DNA of 64,000 nt from Beta vulgaris subsp. vulgaris (taxonomy: Eukaryota; Streptophyta; Magnoliopsida; Caryophyllales; Amaranthaceae), in the NCBI RefSeq assembly GCF_026745355.1, contig NC_079204.1, positions 1,247,501 through 1,311,500 on the forward strand, read 5' to 3'. Each line of letters starts with the position of its first letter. Positions within the stretch are counted from its first letter, which is position 1. The translations under genes were made by a program, and so were the position numbers. Positions 1 to 11,768 of this stretch are shown here, piece after piece. Under the pieces are notes generated by a model, which saw only the letters and a list, made by a program, of their open reading frames with translations, did no database searches and was not told the origin of the DNA.

Positions 1-153
1 TTCTTTGGGGACAATTTCATATCTTATGCTGGCCCCTTTCTCCCATTTCCTCACCTGAATTGAATTATACTCAATCAATGGGTACCTTTTAACTTTTCGC
101 TATTTCAGATCAGACAAATTGTTGCATGCATATATGGTCCAAGGATGTGGACT

Positions 154-510
154 CATTTAATTGCTCTTTCCGTTTCAAAATATAATTTGTTTTTCTTTTT
201 CACTGTAATGTATGTAAGTAAAATCTAAGAGAGATAGTAAGAAAAAATTGTTTATTTAAATAAATGTTGTATGAGAAAAGATGATTTTAGGAGAGAGAAT
301 GAAGAATAATCGGTAAAAAAAACATTAATTTTAACATTTTGGTTGAATAAACAACGGAAAAAACAAAATTCAAGAAGCAAATAAATGATGGGACACGGTT
401 TTTTTCTAGACAAATTACGGAACAATGTGGAACTAAATATGATCGAAAATGAGAACTATTTTTTGGGACACCCAAAATAAAAATAAGAACTAGAGTTGGG
501 ACGGAGGGAG
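154..510. mobile_element. Possible Stowaway-type MITE, degenerate
   Basis: The right end reads GGGACGGAGGGAGTA, the usual inverted end of plant Stowaway MITEs. The left end, near 154, is a poor match (CTCTTTCCGTTTCAAAATA), so the left border is uncertain. There is no coding potential. The call rests mainly on the right terminus. Confidence 0.35.
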
Positions 511-512
511 TA

Positions 513-1275
513 TGATCTAGGAATAAAGGGTGACTATATCAGAAAATTTATATGATATTTGACACTTTTAACTAGTCGATCATATAGTAAAATAAGAATG
601 ACTTGAAAAACATAAAATTGATTAGTTAAATCCTCTAATATAAATTCAACCATATGATTTCACCCTAAATCTCTTTTTATTAAACATGATCATAATATTT
701 GTGTGGTGACTTTTGTAATTAACTAGTATTAGGTAATTCTTTTTACTGAAAAATTATCTGGGGTAATATTTTCCATCTCACAATATGAGTAAATCTTACA
801 TTGACCTTCAAACACTATCTTATTTTTAGGGAAATTTATTTTCCACTATTTTACAAGCAAAAGTAATGGGAAAAACCGTATTTTTGGAAAATGATCCTTT
901 CAATCAAACACATGGATGTAAACAAAGATACTATTACAGACAGCAAATAAAATAATAAAATAAACTTTTATATGGTTTTTAAATTATATAATACAGACAA
1001 AAATAATGCATAGCTAATATGAAAATAAATAAAAATTCATTATACCATGTCATAGTTCTTAATCATAAACCAAACTTGTTTTTGACATCTGTAGATAGTT
1101 ATGTTATTCCTATGTAGTGAACCCCACTTTTCAATTCTGATCAATTATTTCTTGATGAGTCATTTTTCAACATCATATTTGCAGTATGTCGACAAATAGA
1201 TTGTTAACTGTGTTTTTTTTTTTTTTGGTGAACTTAGAGGCAGAGCCAAACCAGAAAGGATCACTTTGATAGTAT
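513..1275. other. Intergenic, nothing recognised
   Basis: AT-rich sequence with no plausible ORF, RNA gene or paired repeat ends. A run of 14 T at 1213-1226 followed by GGTGAAC resembles the 3' tail of a minus-strand retroposon, but I could not find a matching target duplication. Confidence 0.5.
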
Positions 1276-1290
1276 TATATATACCGTATA

Positions 1291-1391
1291 AATAAGGATG
1301 AGGAGCTAGCTCATGTGGTAGAGCACTCCCCTCTGATCCTTGAGGTCAGGGGTTTGATCTTTACCCCAACATTATGTGCCTGTAGGGGTTA
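1291..1391 (+). mobile_element. tRNA-derived SINE, 5' part (interrupted)
   Basis: This segment has an RNA polymerase III box A-like stretch (TAGCTCATGTGGTAGAGCAC) and a box B-like stretch (GGTTTGATCTTTACCCC), spaced as in a tRNA head. The element stops at 1391, where a Copia retrotransposon has inserted, and resumes at 7107 behind the duplicated target GGTTA. A related copy lies at 37185-37285 on the minus strand. Seen: both boxes and the interruption. Inferred: SINE identity. Confidence 0.65.
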
Positions 1392-2631
1392 TGTTGTGCA
1401 TATACATGTTATGTTTTGATGATGAAAATTAATATAATATGTTATAGTATGAAAGTTTGAAACAGATGCATGAAGAAAGGAATTAATAAATGAAGACTTT
1501 GAAGAAAAGAAGAATCAAGATTGAAGTCAATTTATATGTTCCTTAGAATAGTTACTTGTGTAAAAATGTAATAGGCTTGAATTAGGTGATATACTATGTG
1601 CTAAATATAGAAATATAAAATTAGTATAATTATTATTTTCTTAGAGTTAAGAAAATAAATAATTGTATTAATATTATATGTCTATATAAAAAGGAAATTA
1701 ATTTATGAAATAAGATAAAAGATTTTCATAAAAAATGTTTTAGAAAAAGAATTTTATAAAAAACGTGGTTTTAGAAAGATATTTTTACAAACGTGTTTTA
1801 TGAAAATAATTTTATGAAAACGAGTTTTAGAAAAGAATTTCAGTAAACAACGTAACTTGGTTTTCAAAAAAGGATTTGGAAAATATTTTTTGATAAAAAC
1901 AGAATTTTAGTTGAAAAGAAAATCTAATATGAAAAACTTATCTTTTTGAGATTAAAGATAAAGATAGAAAAAGATAAAGTTTGTTTTTCTAAAAAGAGAG
2001 TTTTATCCCTTAAATTAAGGATTAAAAGAATAAGATATTTTTGAAGGATTTTCGTCCAAACCAAGTCTTATAAAAGGGATTTATAATTCACTTTTAGATC
2101 TCATGTTTTCAGAGAGAAAAACCGAAAATATTAAGAGCTGAAAACAGTTTCCTAAGGCACAAAGCATAGCACTGTTCGAGTCAGTTTAAGTAACTATCCA
2201 ACGATTGTAATTGTCCTCAAATTGCTTGACTAAGAAGCACACAATTGAGGATCGTGTTCTTTCTGTAATTTCACCATTATAGAGAGTGTCAACACTTAGA
2301 GTTAAGTGTTGGGGGTCACTACTAGAGTTAGTAGTGAGGGAAATCTTATTGTATCAAGAGGTTGATATTTTAGGATTCAAAGAAATAAAAGAGTTTTTGT
2401 TTCTGGTGGACGTAGATCTCAGAGGTGAGATTGAACCACGTTATATGTTGAGTTTGAGTATTGATTTAAATATTGTTTTAGTTTTAATTTTCGCAAAAAC
2501 TCAAAACAGAAATTTACGAGCGTTTCACACAGTATCTGGCACTGTGCGATAACAGAGATTTTGCGAAAATCGATCAGATTTTGTCACTCAATTCAATCTC
2601 CCCTTCTTGAGTGTCATCTTGGGTTCCAACA
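1392..2631 (+). repeat. 5' LTR of the Copia element
   Basis: Begins TGTTGTGCAT and ends TTCCAACA. It matches 5879-7106 over its whole length with scattered substitutions and many single-base indels. Confidence 0.9.
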
Positions 2632-2633
2632 AG

Positions 2634-2645
2634 TGGTATCAGAGC
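2634..2645 (+). other. Primer binding site (initiator tRNA-Met type)
   Basis: TGGTATCAGAGC begins two bases after the 5' LTR. This is the standard Copia primer site, complementary to the 3' end of initiator tRNA-Met. Confidence 0.85.
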
Positions 2646-2685
2646 AGGCTATTCTCGTAAGACTAACATCTAGAGAATAGAAATC

Positions 2686-4350
2686 ATGAATATGCAAGAT
2701 GACTCTCGAGACAAACACTCCAAGTGTCCAATTTTCAATGGAGAAGATTACGGATGGTGGAAAGCAAGAATGAGGATCTACATTCAAGGCTCAGAATATG
2801 AGTGTTGGAGAATCATAAGAACAGGACCTATACTAATCCAAGTAAAGAATACTGAAGGAAACTTGATTGACAAAGACGAAGATGATTACAACTCAGTTGA
2901 CTATGCAAAAGCCGAAAAAAACTTCAAAGCTATGAGTATTCTCCAATATGGAATTGGACCTAATGAATACTCAAGGATCTCGGCTTGTACTACTGCTAAG
3001 GAAATTTGGGACACACTGGAATTGGCCCATGAAGGTACAAATGAGAACAGGAGCAACAACTTCAGGAGAAGTGGAAACTTCAAAGAAAAGCCTAAGGAAA
3101 AACGAGAGCAGTCGAAGAAAGAGTACAAGAAAGCCATGATTGCGGCAGTCTGGGGAGATTCGGATCCTGACGACAATCAGAGCGTGGCACAGTGCCACGA
3201 GGCCAAACTGTGTCTAAATGTTGTACAGAAAACACTGAAGACGACACTGTGCAAGGACGACTCACATCTATGCTTAATGGCTAAAAGTTTGAACCCTCTT
3301 GAAGAGGTAGAAGACAGTGAGGTAAGCCTAACTTCCTTAAAACCTTCAATTCATCGTCTTTCAAAAAGTCAACTTGTCACTCTACTTGGTAATGTAATTG
3401 ATGATTGTCAAAACATGAATGATAATTTTGATATCATGAAAAAGGAAATAAAAAATTTGACCAAACTAAAGACTGGATTAGAGTTAGAGTATAAGGATTT
3501 ATTGAAAGAAAATAAAACATTGTTGAAAAGGATTGATGAGCAAGACATTGAGATACAACACTAAAACACGAAAAAACAATCCTGGCTGATGACATAAAAA
3601 ATCGAACAGTGCCATCCACTGTTTGTGAAACTGAAAAAACGTGTCTTGAAAAACAGATTGAAACACTAAATAACGAATTGACTGAACTTAAAAATTCAAG
3701 ACAGGAATCTAGTATTGTTCCTTCAATGCTGCCTAGTGATGCTAAGTTAAGAGAAGATCTTGAAAAGGTTAAAAGAGACTTAGAGATTTCCAGAAAAAGA
3801 AGTAGTGATCTAAATACCTCAGTCGAATTCTTAGAATCACAACTTTCCATTGCTCGTAAGATGCATGACAAATGGACAAACGGAATGAATGCTCTAAACT
3901 ACTTAACTAGCACCACAAACAACATGAACAAAACTGGATTAGGATACACTAATCAGCCGCACAGTGCCAGGCTCTGTGTAAGGACCTAGAGAGAGACTTC
4001 CGAAAGAGAAAATACGTGGGCCTTCCTGAATATCTAATTTGAATTTTTGTGGAAATAATGGTCATCTAATTGACGACTGCAACAAAAAGAAAAATCGAAT
4101 TGCAAAGAATATCAAACGTGTTACTCAAATCTGGGTTAGGAAAGACATACTTGATGCTCAGGTAAGAAAAAGGGACCCAAACAAATCTGGGTTCCTAAAA
4201 CTAACAAGTGATTCTTTTGCAGGCAAATGTGAGAGGAAGCAGCCTATAGTATCTTGACAAAGGCGTTCAAGACATATGACTAGTGATAAATCTCAATTCC
4301 TCTCACTAGTAGCCTACCATGGAGGTGTGTTATATTGGCACTAATAAAAA
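2686..4350 (+). pseudogene. Broken Copia gag with zinc-knuckle and protease remnants
   Basis: The first open stretch (2686-3564, 292 codons) begins with a Copia gag N-terminus (FNGEDYGWWKARMRIYIQ near residues 18-35). It then jumps to a basic segment, so the usual middle of gag is missing. A second stretch (3609-3989) is rich in heptad-like Leu/Glu/Lys and is probably a coiled coil. A third (4039-4257) holds an incomplete CCHC knuckle: CGNNGHLIDDC, with the first Cys position lost. Near 4265-4330 another frame carries a protease-region motif (SRHMTSDKSQFLSL). Stops and frame changes separate the pieces, so no full product is made. Confidence 0.75.
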
Positions 4351-5863
4351 GGGATAAATTGGTATTTGAAATGTCGGCAAATCTTTAACACACTCCATAG
4401 AGATATGATGGTGGTAAGTGGTTTGAAAAGTAATTATGTGATCAAGGTAATTATGTTGAATGTCATGCATGAACCTTTTACAAGATAACTTGTGGTTTTG
4501 GGATTAATTTCTGGAAATTAGTTGAATATTATGCCTATTGTCCTCCTTTGAATATGTTAATTAGAGTGTTATTGATGCATGTCTTGGTGAAGCTTTGTGA
4601 GTAAAGGTCCACTTGATATAAAAGGACTCGTAATGGTCTAATGATGCTGTTAATGTCATGATCCTAAGTTGCCGAACTAATAAGCTATATGATCCTAAGT
4701 TGCCGAATTTTTGAGCTATGAAATGCAAATTCTTTCTCTATAGCAAGCTTGATCTTTAGCCCAATATTCTGATTTTCTATTCATGAAATTGACATTTGTG
4801 CCTCATCTATTTCTTTTCTTTCATATGTCCACCTTATCCTCATTTCCCTATTATTATCCTTCTTTTCTTCACATATTCATCCAAAGTTCAACAAGTGCTT
4901 TTAATCTTGATTCATGGTATATGGAGCATATATATATAATAAGATAGTGAAAGAAGAAGACGCATTAGTTAAGGGGGAACATGAAAAGGTTGGAAAGGAC
5001 ACTAATGCTTGAAAGAATAAAAGTACTGTTTCACACTGTGCAGGGCACAGTGCTGCCATGAGATGTATCTAGAAGAAAATGAGTTTCGAATTACTTATTT
5101 CCTTTGATATCTTATTGATTGACTCTAGTAATATTGTATGGTCTGACTCTCTTAAAAAAAAAAAAAAAAGAGAGAGAGAGAGAGAAGAGAAGAAAAGAAG
5201 AGTAAGACACTTGTGTTAGATAAATCTAAATGGAAAAAATATTATCAAAGGTTTGAAGATCTTCATTTTGAATTCCAGTATATCCGAAGATTAGTTATAT
5301 TTGAAAGGGAATAGATTGTTCAGTGGCACAGTGGCACACACAGTGCCATAGTGAAGAAAGTCTTATGATGGTTTTTTGCGGAAGTTGAAAATATGAAAAT
5401 GGGTTTAAGCACTTGTTGAGCCGATTGCCATTTCGAATCTTTAAGCTTGTATTACCTATCTCCATCTTACATTCTTAGCTATTAACAATGATCCTTCATA
5501 TTATTTCTTGCTTCATAAATTCGGATTGTGAGTTGGATTATATTTTTCCTTAATGACTTCGGATTGTGAGTTGGATTATGACATAGCACCAGCATCCTTA
5601 GTATTTATTGCTCGAGCTACTTGAATTATTTTACAGACTATATCTCACTTTGACTTGTTAAACATGTTGATGATCTCCTTTTTGATAATGTCAAAAGGGG
5701 GAAGATGGGTATAATACTTAGACTATTGAATGAAATGATCTTGGTTACCAAGTTACTTGTATGTGAATGATATTATGTTACTTTCCCTAATGTGATTAAT
5801 GATGCATACTTTGAGGGGGAACAAGTGATTATCTAACAATATTATATTTATGGTTGTCATCAT
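4351..5863 (+). other. Non-coding internal remnant of the Copia element
   Basis: No ORF resembling pol was found. The stretch holds A/GA-rich simple sequence near 5153-5190, two extra purine tracts (AAAAGGGGGAAG near 5692 and GAGGGGGAACA near 5813), and several copies of a CACAGTGCC/GGCACTGTG word. Confidence 0.7.
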
Positions 5864-5864
5864 C

Positions 5865-5878
5865 AAAAAGGGGGAATT
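5865..5878 (+). other. Polypurine tract
   Basis: AAAAAGGGGGAATT abuts the 3' LTR. It is the expected plus-strand priming site. Confidence 0.85.
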
Positions 5879-7106
5879 TGTTGTGCATAATACATGTTAT
5901 GTTTTGATGATGAAAATTAATATAATATGTTATAGTATGAAAGTTTGAAACAGATGCATGAAGAAAGGAATTAATAAATGAAGACTTTGAAGAAAAGAAG
6001 AATCAAGATTGAAGTCAAGTTTATATGTTCCTTAGAATAGTTACTTTGTGTAAAAATGTAATAGGCTTGAATTAGGTGATATACTATGTGCTAAATATAG
6101 AAATATAAAATTAGTATAATTATTATTTTCTTAGAGTTAAGAAAATAAATAATTGTATTAATATTATATGTCTATATAAAAAGGAAATTAGTTTATAAAT
6201 AAGATAAAAGATTTTCATAAAAAATGTTTTAGAAAAAGAATTTTATAAAAAACGTGGTTTTAGAAAATATTTTTACAAACGTGTTTTATGAAAATAATTT
6301 TATGAAAACGAGTTTTAGAAAAGAATTTTAGTAAACAAGTAATTTGGTTTTCAAAAAGGATTTGGAAAATATTTTTTGATAAAAACAGAATTTTAGTTGA
6401 AAAGAAAATCTAATAAGAAAAAACTTATCTTTTTGAGATTAAAGATAAAGATAGAAAAAGATAAAGTTTGTTTTTCTAAAAAGAGAGTTTTATCCCTTAA
6501 ATTAAGGATTAAAAGATAAAGATATTTTTGAAGGATTTTCGTCCAAACCAAGTCTTATAAAAGGGATTTATAATTCACTTTTAGATCTCACGTTTTCAGA
6601 GAGAAAAACGAATATTAAGAGCTGAAAACTATTTCCTTGCACAGAGATAGCACTGTTTGAGTCAGATTAAGTAACTATCAACGATGTAATTGTCCTCAAA
6701 TTGCTTGACTAAGAAGCACACAATTGAGGTCGTTTTCTTTCTGTAATTTCACCATTATAGAGAGTGTCAACACTTAGAGTTAAGTGTTGGGGGTCACTAC
6801 TAGAGTTAGTAGTGAGGGAAATCTTATTGTATCAAGAGGTTGATATTTTAGGATTAAAGAAATAAAAGAGTTTTTGTTTCTGTGGACGTAGATCTCAGAG
6901 GTGAGATTGAACCACGTTATATCTTGAGTTTGAGTATTGATTTAATATTGTTTTAGTTTTAATTTTCGCAAAAACTCAAAACAGAAATTTATGAGCGTTT
7001 CACACAGTGTCTGGCACTGTGCGATAACAGAGATTTTGCGAAAATCAATCAGATTTTGTCACTCAATTCAATCCCCCCTTCTTGAGTGTCACCTTGGGTT
7101 CCAACA
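5879..7106 (+). repeat. 3' LTR of the Copia element
   Basis: Starts TGTTGTGCAT and ends TTCCAACA, followed directly by the second GGTTA target copy. Confidence 0.9.
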
Positions 7107-7150
7107 GGTTAGCCTTTGGGATGACTTAATTTCCCAATCAAAAAAAAATA
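7107..7150 (+). mobile_element. tRNA-derived SINE, 3' part
   Basis: Continues the SINE after the Copia insertion (GGTTAGCCTTTGGGATGACT) and ends in an A-rich tail (CAAAAAAAAATAAAAT) that runs into an (AT)n tract. Joined with 1291-1391 it gives a SINE of about 145 bp. Confidence 0.6.
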
Positions 7151-7420
<270 letters not shown>

Positions 7421-7715
7421 TATAGAAGTGAGTTCATATGAGAATGCATACTTATATGAGAAATGAGAATGAATTTTACACGCTATAACTCTTATGAATA
7501 AGTGATATAACTCTAATGAAAAAGTGATGTAATCCCAAAAACAAAATATTTGAAAAAAAAAATCAAAAAAAAAACAAAAAAAATTTTGAATTCAAAATTT
7601 TTTAGAGGGATATAACTCTAGTGAATAAGTATTGTAACTCTAAACCAATCGTGTGGTTGAGATTTTATTCTCATTTCTCATGTAAGGAGCATTCTCATGT
7701 GATCCTGCCTCTATA
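7421..7715. mobile_element. Small TIR element (MITE) inside the AT tract
   Basis: About 295 bp. The two ends are inverted copies over about 50 bp: TATAGA, then a GGATC/GTTC core, CATATGAGAATGC and ATGAGAAATGAGAAT. Flanks on both sides are AT repeat, so the target duplication cannot be read. The centre is A-rich with no ORF. The ends resemble those of the 14-kb element at 7752-21917, so this is probably a deletion derivative of the same family. Confidence 0.65.
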
Positions 7716-7719
7716 CATA

Positions 7720-7751
<32 letters not shown>

Positions 7752-7899
7752 GATTTGGACTCATGTGAGAACACCCTACTTATATGAGAAACTCTAGTTA
7801 TGTGAGAACTTATCTTATCCCTTGATATTAGTAGATCTAAGGGTTGTTGTTTTGCCACGTTTTTCAACCCCTTCCAAACTTTTAAGCTATTGATCTACT

Positions 7900-9164
7900 G
7901 TTTCATTCATTCTCTTTCTCTCTCTTCGACTGATTTTACTACTCCTCAACTATGGTTTCGTGATTTTGGATGAAATCAGTTACAAGCAGCAATTTGATCT
8001 TCCAATTTCTGTATATATTATCTACTCTTGCTCCAATCTCATCAAATATGGGTCGTGAGTTGGATGAAAGCTCGGCCATTTCGTCCACAATTGAAGCATC
8101 AACAACATTCAAAACTAACAATTTGTTCTCAATGAAAGCTCAAACCAGATTCCAAGTTCTCCATTGAAGCTTGAAGAAGATTTAAAGTGGTAATTTTTCT
8201 GATTTTTTAAGCTTAATTATGTAGTTATTTATCATATTTTAGATTTTCGTTTTCGTAACATGATTTAGGATTTTTCAAGCTTAATTTCGGTTTGGTTTTT
8301 TTTCATGGAAGAAAATTTCTTGGATTTATGCTTAATTTCAGCGAGGCCCGACAATACTCCATAGTTTCTTTGATTCGTTATTGAATTCCTTAATTAGACT
8401 TACTTGTTGCTGCTGCTGTTTTTCACATTTTTTAAGCTTAAAATTTTAGTTATTTGTCAGATTTTATGATTTCGTTTTTCGTAATAAGATGTTAATATGC
8501 AATTTTTCTAAATTACTGTAGGATATGTAGTTCCTATTGCTAATAAATTTTGTTTCTTGAATTCATTGTTGAGTAATAAAATATAGTGGATAAATTTGGA
8601 TTGTTCTTGGATTTTATGGATGAAAATCTGGAAGGAATCTAGATTTCATTTTTGAGTAATAAAATATAGTGGATAAACTTTGCTTGTTTGTTGTTTTTGA
8701 GTAATAAAACAATGATGTACTTTTAATCCACTCTTGATGTACTTTTAAGCTAGTGGTGATGTATTTTTAACCATCATTAGTTATATTATAGCTAAAAAGA
8801 ATTGTTAAAGTTCATATGCTCTTGGTGGATCATATTTTAGCTCTAGGAGACACGACTGTGCATAAAATTCTGCATTGGAACTTAGGAAGGGAAAGAAAGA
8901 AAAAAGTCAGAGTTCAATCTTCTTACTAGGCATTGTTACTTGGAAAATTCTTTTGTTTATCATTAGTGTAAAGGTGGATCTGATCACAAAGATAGACGGA
9001 AAGCTGAAATAGTTGAGGCAGTTGTTGATTAGAAAGTAGACCTTTAGTATGAACTGTAGAACTAATAATGGTTTGGTTGTGTGTGGATAATTGAATAAAG
9101 GCTTGTTTTGGTGAAAGTATTATTGCTATAAATCCTCATTAAAGGGTTCTCATATTTTACGTAG
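7900..9164. other. Interior of the 14-kb TIR element, no gene recognised
   Basis: AT-rich and intron-like, with repeated TTTTTAAGCTTAAT-type words. A 65-codon open frame at 7970-8167 has no family features I recognise and is probably chance. One 22-bp-phased array (8713-8778) lies here. Confidence 0.4.
8713..8778 (+). repeat. TGATGTAC array 1 (3 units of 22 bp)
   Basis: TGATGTAC/T heads at 8713, 8735 and 8757, exactly 22 bp apart. The remaining 14 bases of each unit vary but often contain TTTTAA. Confidence 0.85.
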
Positions 9165-9260
9165 GGTATCAAAAGATTTATATGCCCGTGCTCTCGGTGG
9201 GATCATGCTGTCTATTGGAATCAGACTTTCCATAGATGATTTTGCGCTTGCGTTTCAAAG
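9165..9260 (+). pseudogene. Captured exon of a BASS-type sodium/metabolite cotransporter
   Basis: One frame encodes ALGGIMLSIGIRLSIDDFAL followed by AFQR, a characteristic stretch of plant plastid bile acid:sodium symporter (BASS) family proteins near their first membrane segments. The stretch is bounded by a splice acceptor-like TTTTACGTAG at 9155-9164 and a donor-like AAAG/GTATTC at 9260/9261, so it looks like one intact 96-bp exon. No neighbouring BASS exons were found, so it cannot make a transporter. It is best explained as host DNA carried inside the TIR element. Family assignment is from recognition of the motif only. Confidence 0.6.
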
Positions 9261-9711
9261 GTATTCTACATCTTCACCCATAGGCCTTGTACATACTCAA
9301 TTTTTTTTATAATTTGAAGCCTTATTTTGTGTAAGACGAATTTAACAATATCGTAGTGTAAGATTCTTTTGTTGCTCACGTTTGTGGCATACTTTCCTCT
9401 TGATGTAGTTGACCACCTAAGAATTGTAAAGTTTCGCCGAATGGTGAAAACCATGGTATAGCTATCACTGTCATAAGAGAACCATTATGATTCCCATGGG
9501 TTCAGAATTCATTTAGGAAGAGCAACCAAATTAGAATGCAAATATGCCCTCCTCTAATTTTACAGGATTAATCCTTCAAAATCCTCATTATATATTATAC
9601 ACACATTAAGAAGAAAATGGTCCTTGGGAGTTGGGGCGCCAATCATGTGCCTTTATTATGGTTGAGTGATAAATTTCTTGATAGATTTTAAAACTAAATA
9701 TTTCTAATAGG

Positions 9712-9799
9712 TGATGTACTTTTAAGCCATCACTGATGTACTTTTAAGCCATGACTGATGTACTTTTAAACTACTAGTGATGTACACTTACATCTTTCA
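9712..9799 (+). repeat. TGATGTAC array 2 (4 units of 22 bp)
   Basis: Heads at 9712, 9734, 9756 and 9778. The first two units are nearly identical (TGATGTACTTTTAAGCCA). Confidence 0.9.
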
Positions 9800-9954
9800 T
9801 AGTAAAAAACAAAATACATGAGAGGTAAAGTTACATGATACAATAGTGATAGAACAACGTTACATAGACTTCCAAGACAAGCATATATTACTGATTTAGG
9901 CTCATGGAACAAAATTTCTTGGATTTCGAAGAAAATTTGTAGTTATTTTCATTT

Positions 9955-10020
9955 TGATGTACTTATAAGCAAGTGGTGATGTGCTTTTAGGCCATTCGTG
10001 ATGTATATTTAAGCCACTTG
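9955..10020 (+). repeat. TGATGTAC array 3 (3 units of 22 bp)
   Basis: Heads at 9955 (TGATGTAC), 9977 (TGATGTGC) and 9999 (TGATGTAT), with strict 22-bp spacing. Confidence 0.8.
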
Positions 10021-11233
10021 TAGGTGGGCAAGCTATGGTTGTTAACTGAACACCTAAAATTAGAAAACTAAATGATAAAAGTGAAGATTTGAGAGAAATT
10101 TCATGCAGAAGTGTTTTGGAGGAGATACACAAAGGAAAAATGTTGATGTTAAGATAAGAATGATGTTTAATCTCATAACATGATTTTAGGCTATGGTAGA
10201 GGTGACTATGTAAGATACTACGAATATATACGAATATGCAGTGGCCAGGATTCTGTTATGCACCCATATACCAGGCCACTATCAAGCTAATTTATGCAAG
10301 GTGAAAGTCAAAGCAAAAGAGGATCGAATAAATCCTGTACTCTTATTGACAGATTATTACTAATGTGTTGATATAACAATTGTTACAATAATGTATCTGA
10401 GTCAATAAGTTATCCAATAAGTTATTACTAAACACTCCATAATAGTATCATAATAGTGTCTAGTATCTACATACAACACTACTGAAAAGCTTATAAGTGA
10501 ATCTTATATGTTGAGAATGGGTGTCGTATACTGCAGAAGGGTTTGTGTGAGCCACCTAATGTGGAGAATTCGGTGGAAATGCAATTTTAAGTAGGGCAGA
10601 AGTCTTGGATAAGGGAATTTCAAGTAATTCCTGGGATGATGTCTCAATATGTAACTATGGAAATTGGAAGGGAGGAAGGAGAATCTATGAATCTGTCAGA
10701 AGTATAGGTACTTTTCTTCATGTTCCCTTACGAGATTTGAGAAGAGATAGTTTACCATAATATATTGAGGCAACTTCATATTCAATACATGTCAGATATG
10801 AGACAAGGCAATCCTACATGGAGTGTCTGCAACTTAGGTTAGTTGGTGATGCCTGCAACTGGACCTCTTTGCTTCTATTACTTTTGTGTTTAATTTTGTC
10901 TAGTCTATCTCACTAGTTTGATTTGTTTAAAATGTGCTATTCTAATTCGTCATCATCACTTTGTCCACTTAATGCACAATATCAACTTTTGCTCCTTCTC
11001 CTGATATGCATGATTTTTGTCAACTAGAATAGTCATGGTGAAATATAGGGAACTTCTTTTTTTCCCTTTTGTCTAAAAACATGATAGAGCTTCTACTTAA
11101 GTCTTGAGATATACTGAGCATTATCAACTTTGGTCCACATTACACTGAGTTTGATGTTCAAACTTTTTTACAGTGGACTATTGGTTATGTCTTCTCTTCC
11201 TTCTCTGATAAACTGAATTTACAGTATATGCAG
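10021..11233. other. Interior of the TIR element, no gene recognised
   Basis: No long ORF, RNA gene or repeat pair found. It resembles intron or intergenic sequence. Confidence 0.4.
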
Positions 11234-11377
11234 GATGATTTGGTAACAAAAGCTTCAAAGGATGCTTCAGGGGTAACAGCAAACCAAAATGATAATGGTT
11301 CAGCGCACGTTGCCTTTATCATCGACCAGCTGAAAGCACAAAGTTTATTGTCAACTATGGACCGCTTGCAGAAAGAG
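11234..11377 (+). pseudogene. Exon-like fragment of an unidentified gene
   Basis: A 144-bp stretch open for exactly 48 codons (starts DDLVTKASKD, ends STMDRLQKE). It is bounded by an acceptor-like TATATGCAG and a donor-like GAAAGAG/GTATGC, so it reads as a phase-0 exon. Composition is balanced and less AT-rich than the flanks. The helical end may be a coiled coil. I do not recognise the family. Its lone position inside the TIR element suggests capture from a host gene. Confidence 0.45.
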
Positions 11378-11701
11378 GTATGCACACTTTGTAATAAATT
11401 AGCGTACACATTAAGGCAGACGAATTTGCAAATAATAATTCCTACTAGGTTGGATTTTGGGTGCAAAAACAATTTGGTTTTACTGATGAAGAGAGCAACG
11501 TATGCACATATTGGAGAATCTTTGAATAATGTTATAGTTATAATAAAATTAGACATATTAAAGAGTTTCAGTTAGGTTAAATTAAAAGCTTTTCTATACA
11601 TAATCCATGAAAATATCAAAGTATCATATTGATTGTCAACAGTGGAGATCACATGCAAGTACCCTATAAGTACCTGCCTATGCTTTTTACTTGTACTTTA
11701 A

Positions 11702-11768
11702 AACCTATTAGCTCAAATGGAAGAGCATTTGCTATGCGCAAGATGTGGGTTCGATTCCCGCATAGGTT
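11702..11768 (+). tRNA. tRNA-shaped sequence, probably a pseudogene
   Basis: The 7-bp acceptor stem AACCTAT/ATAGGTT pairs perfectly. D stem GCTC/GAGC and T arm GTGGG-TTCGATT-CCCGC are intact, with good box A and box B. The anticodon arm is abnormal: the best helix TTTGC/GCAAG leaves a five-base loop and the total length is only 67 nt. No normal anticodon can be assigned, so function in translation is unlikely. Confidence 0.45.

Larger units (their letters stand above)
1392..7106 (+). mobile_element. Sirevirus-like Ty1/Copia element, non-autonomous deletion derivative
   Basis: A complete LTR element of 5.7 kb with LTRs of about 1.24 and 1.23 kb beginning TG and ending CA, flanked by the 5-bp target duplication GGTTA (1387-1391 and 7107-7111). 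The primer binding site TGGTATCAGAGC follows the 5' LTR and a purine tract AAAAAGGGGG precedes the 3' LTR. The internal region is only about 3.2 kb. It holds broken gag, a zinc-knuckle remnant and a protease remnant; reverse transcriptase, RNase H and integrase are absent. Extra polypurine tracts near 5690 and 5814, and a long coiled-coil gag, fit the Sirevirus branch of Copia. The element must have relied on proteins from a full-length relative. Confidence 0.85.

Noticed and set aside
2286..2552. 88-codon open frame inside the Copia 5' LTR
   Set aside because: No family features, not preserved as an open frame in the 3' LTR, and LTRs of this group are non-coding.
11702..11768. A functional tRNA gene
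   Set aside because: The anticodon arm is abnormal and the molecule is short, so it was listed only as tRNA-shaped.
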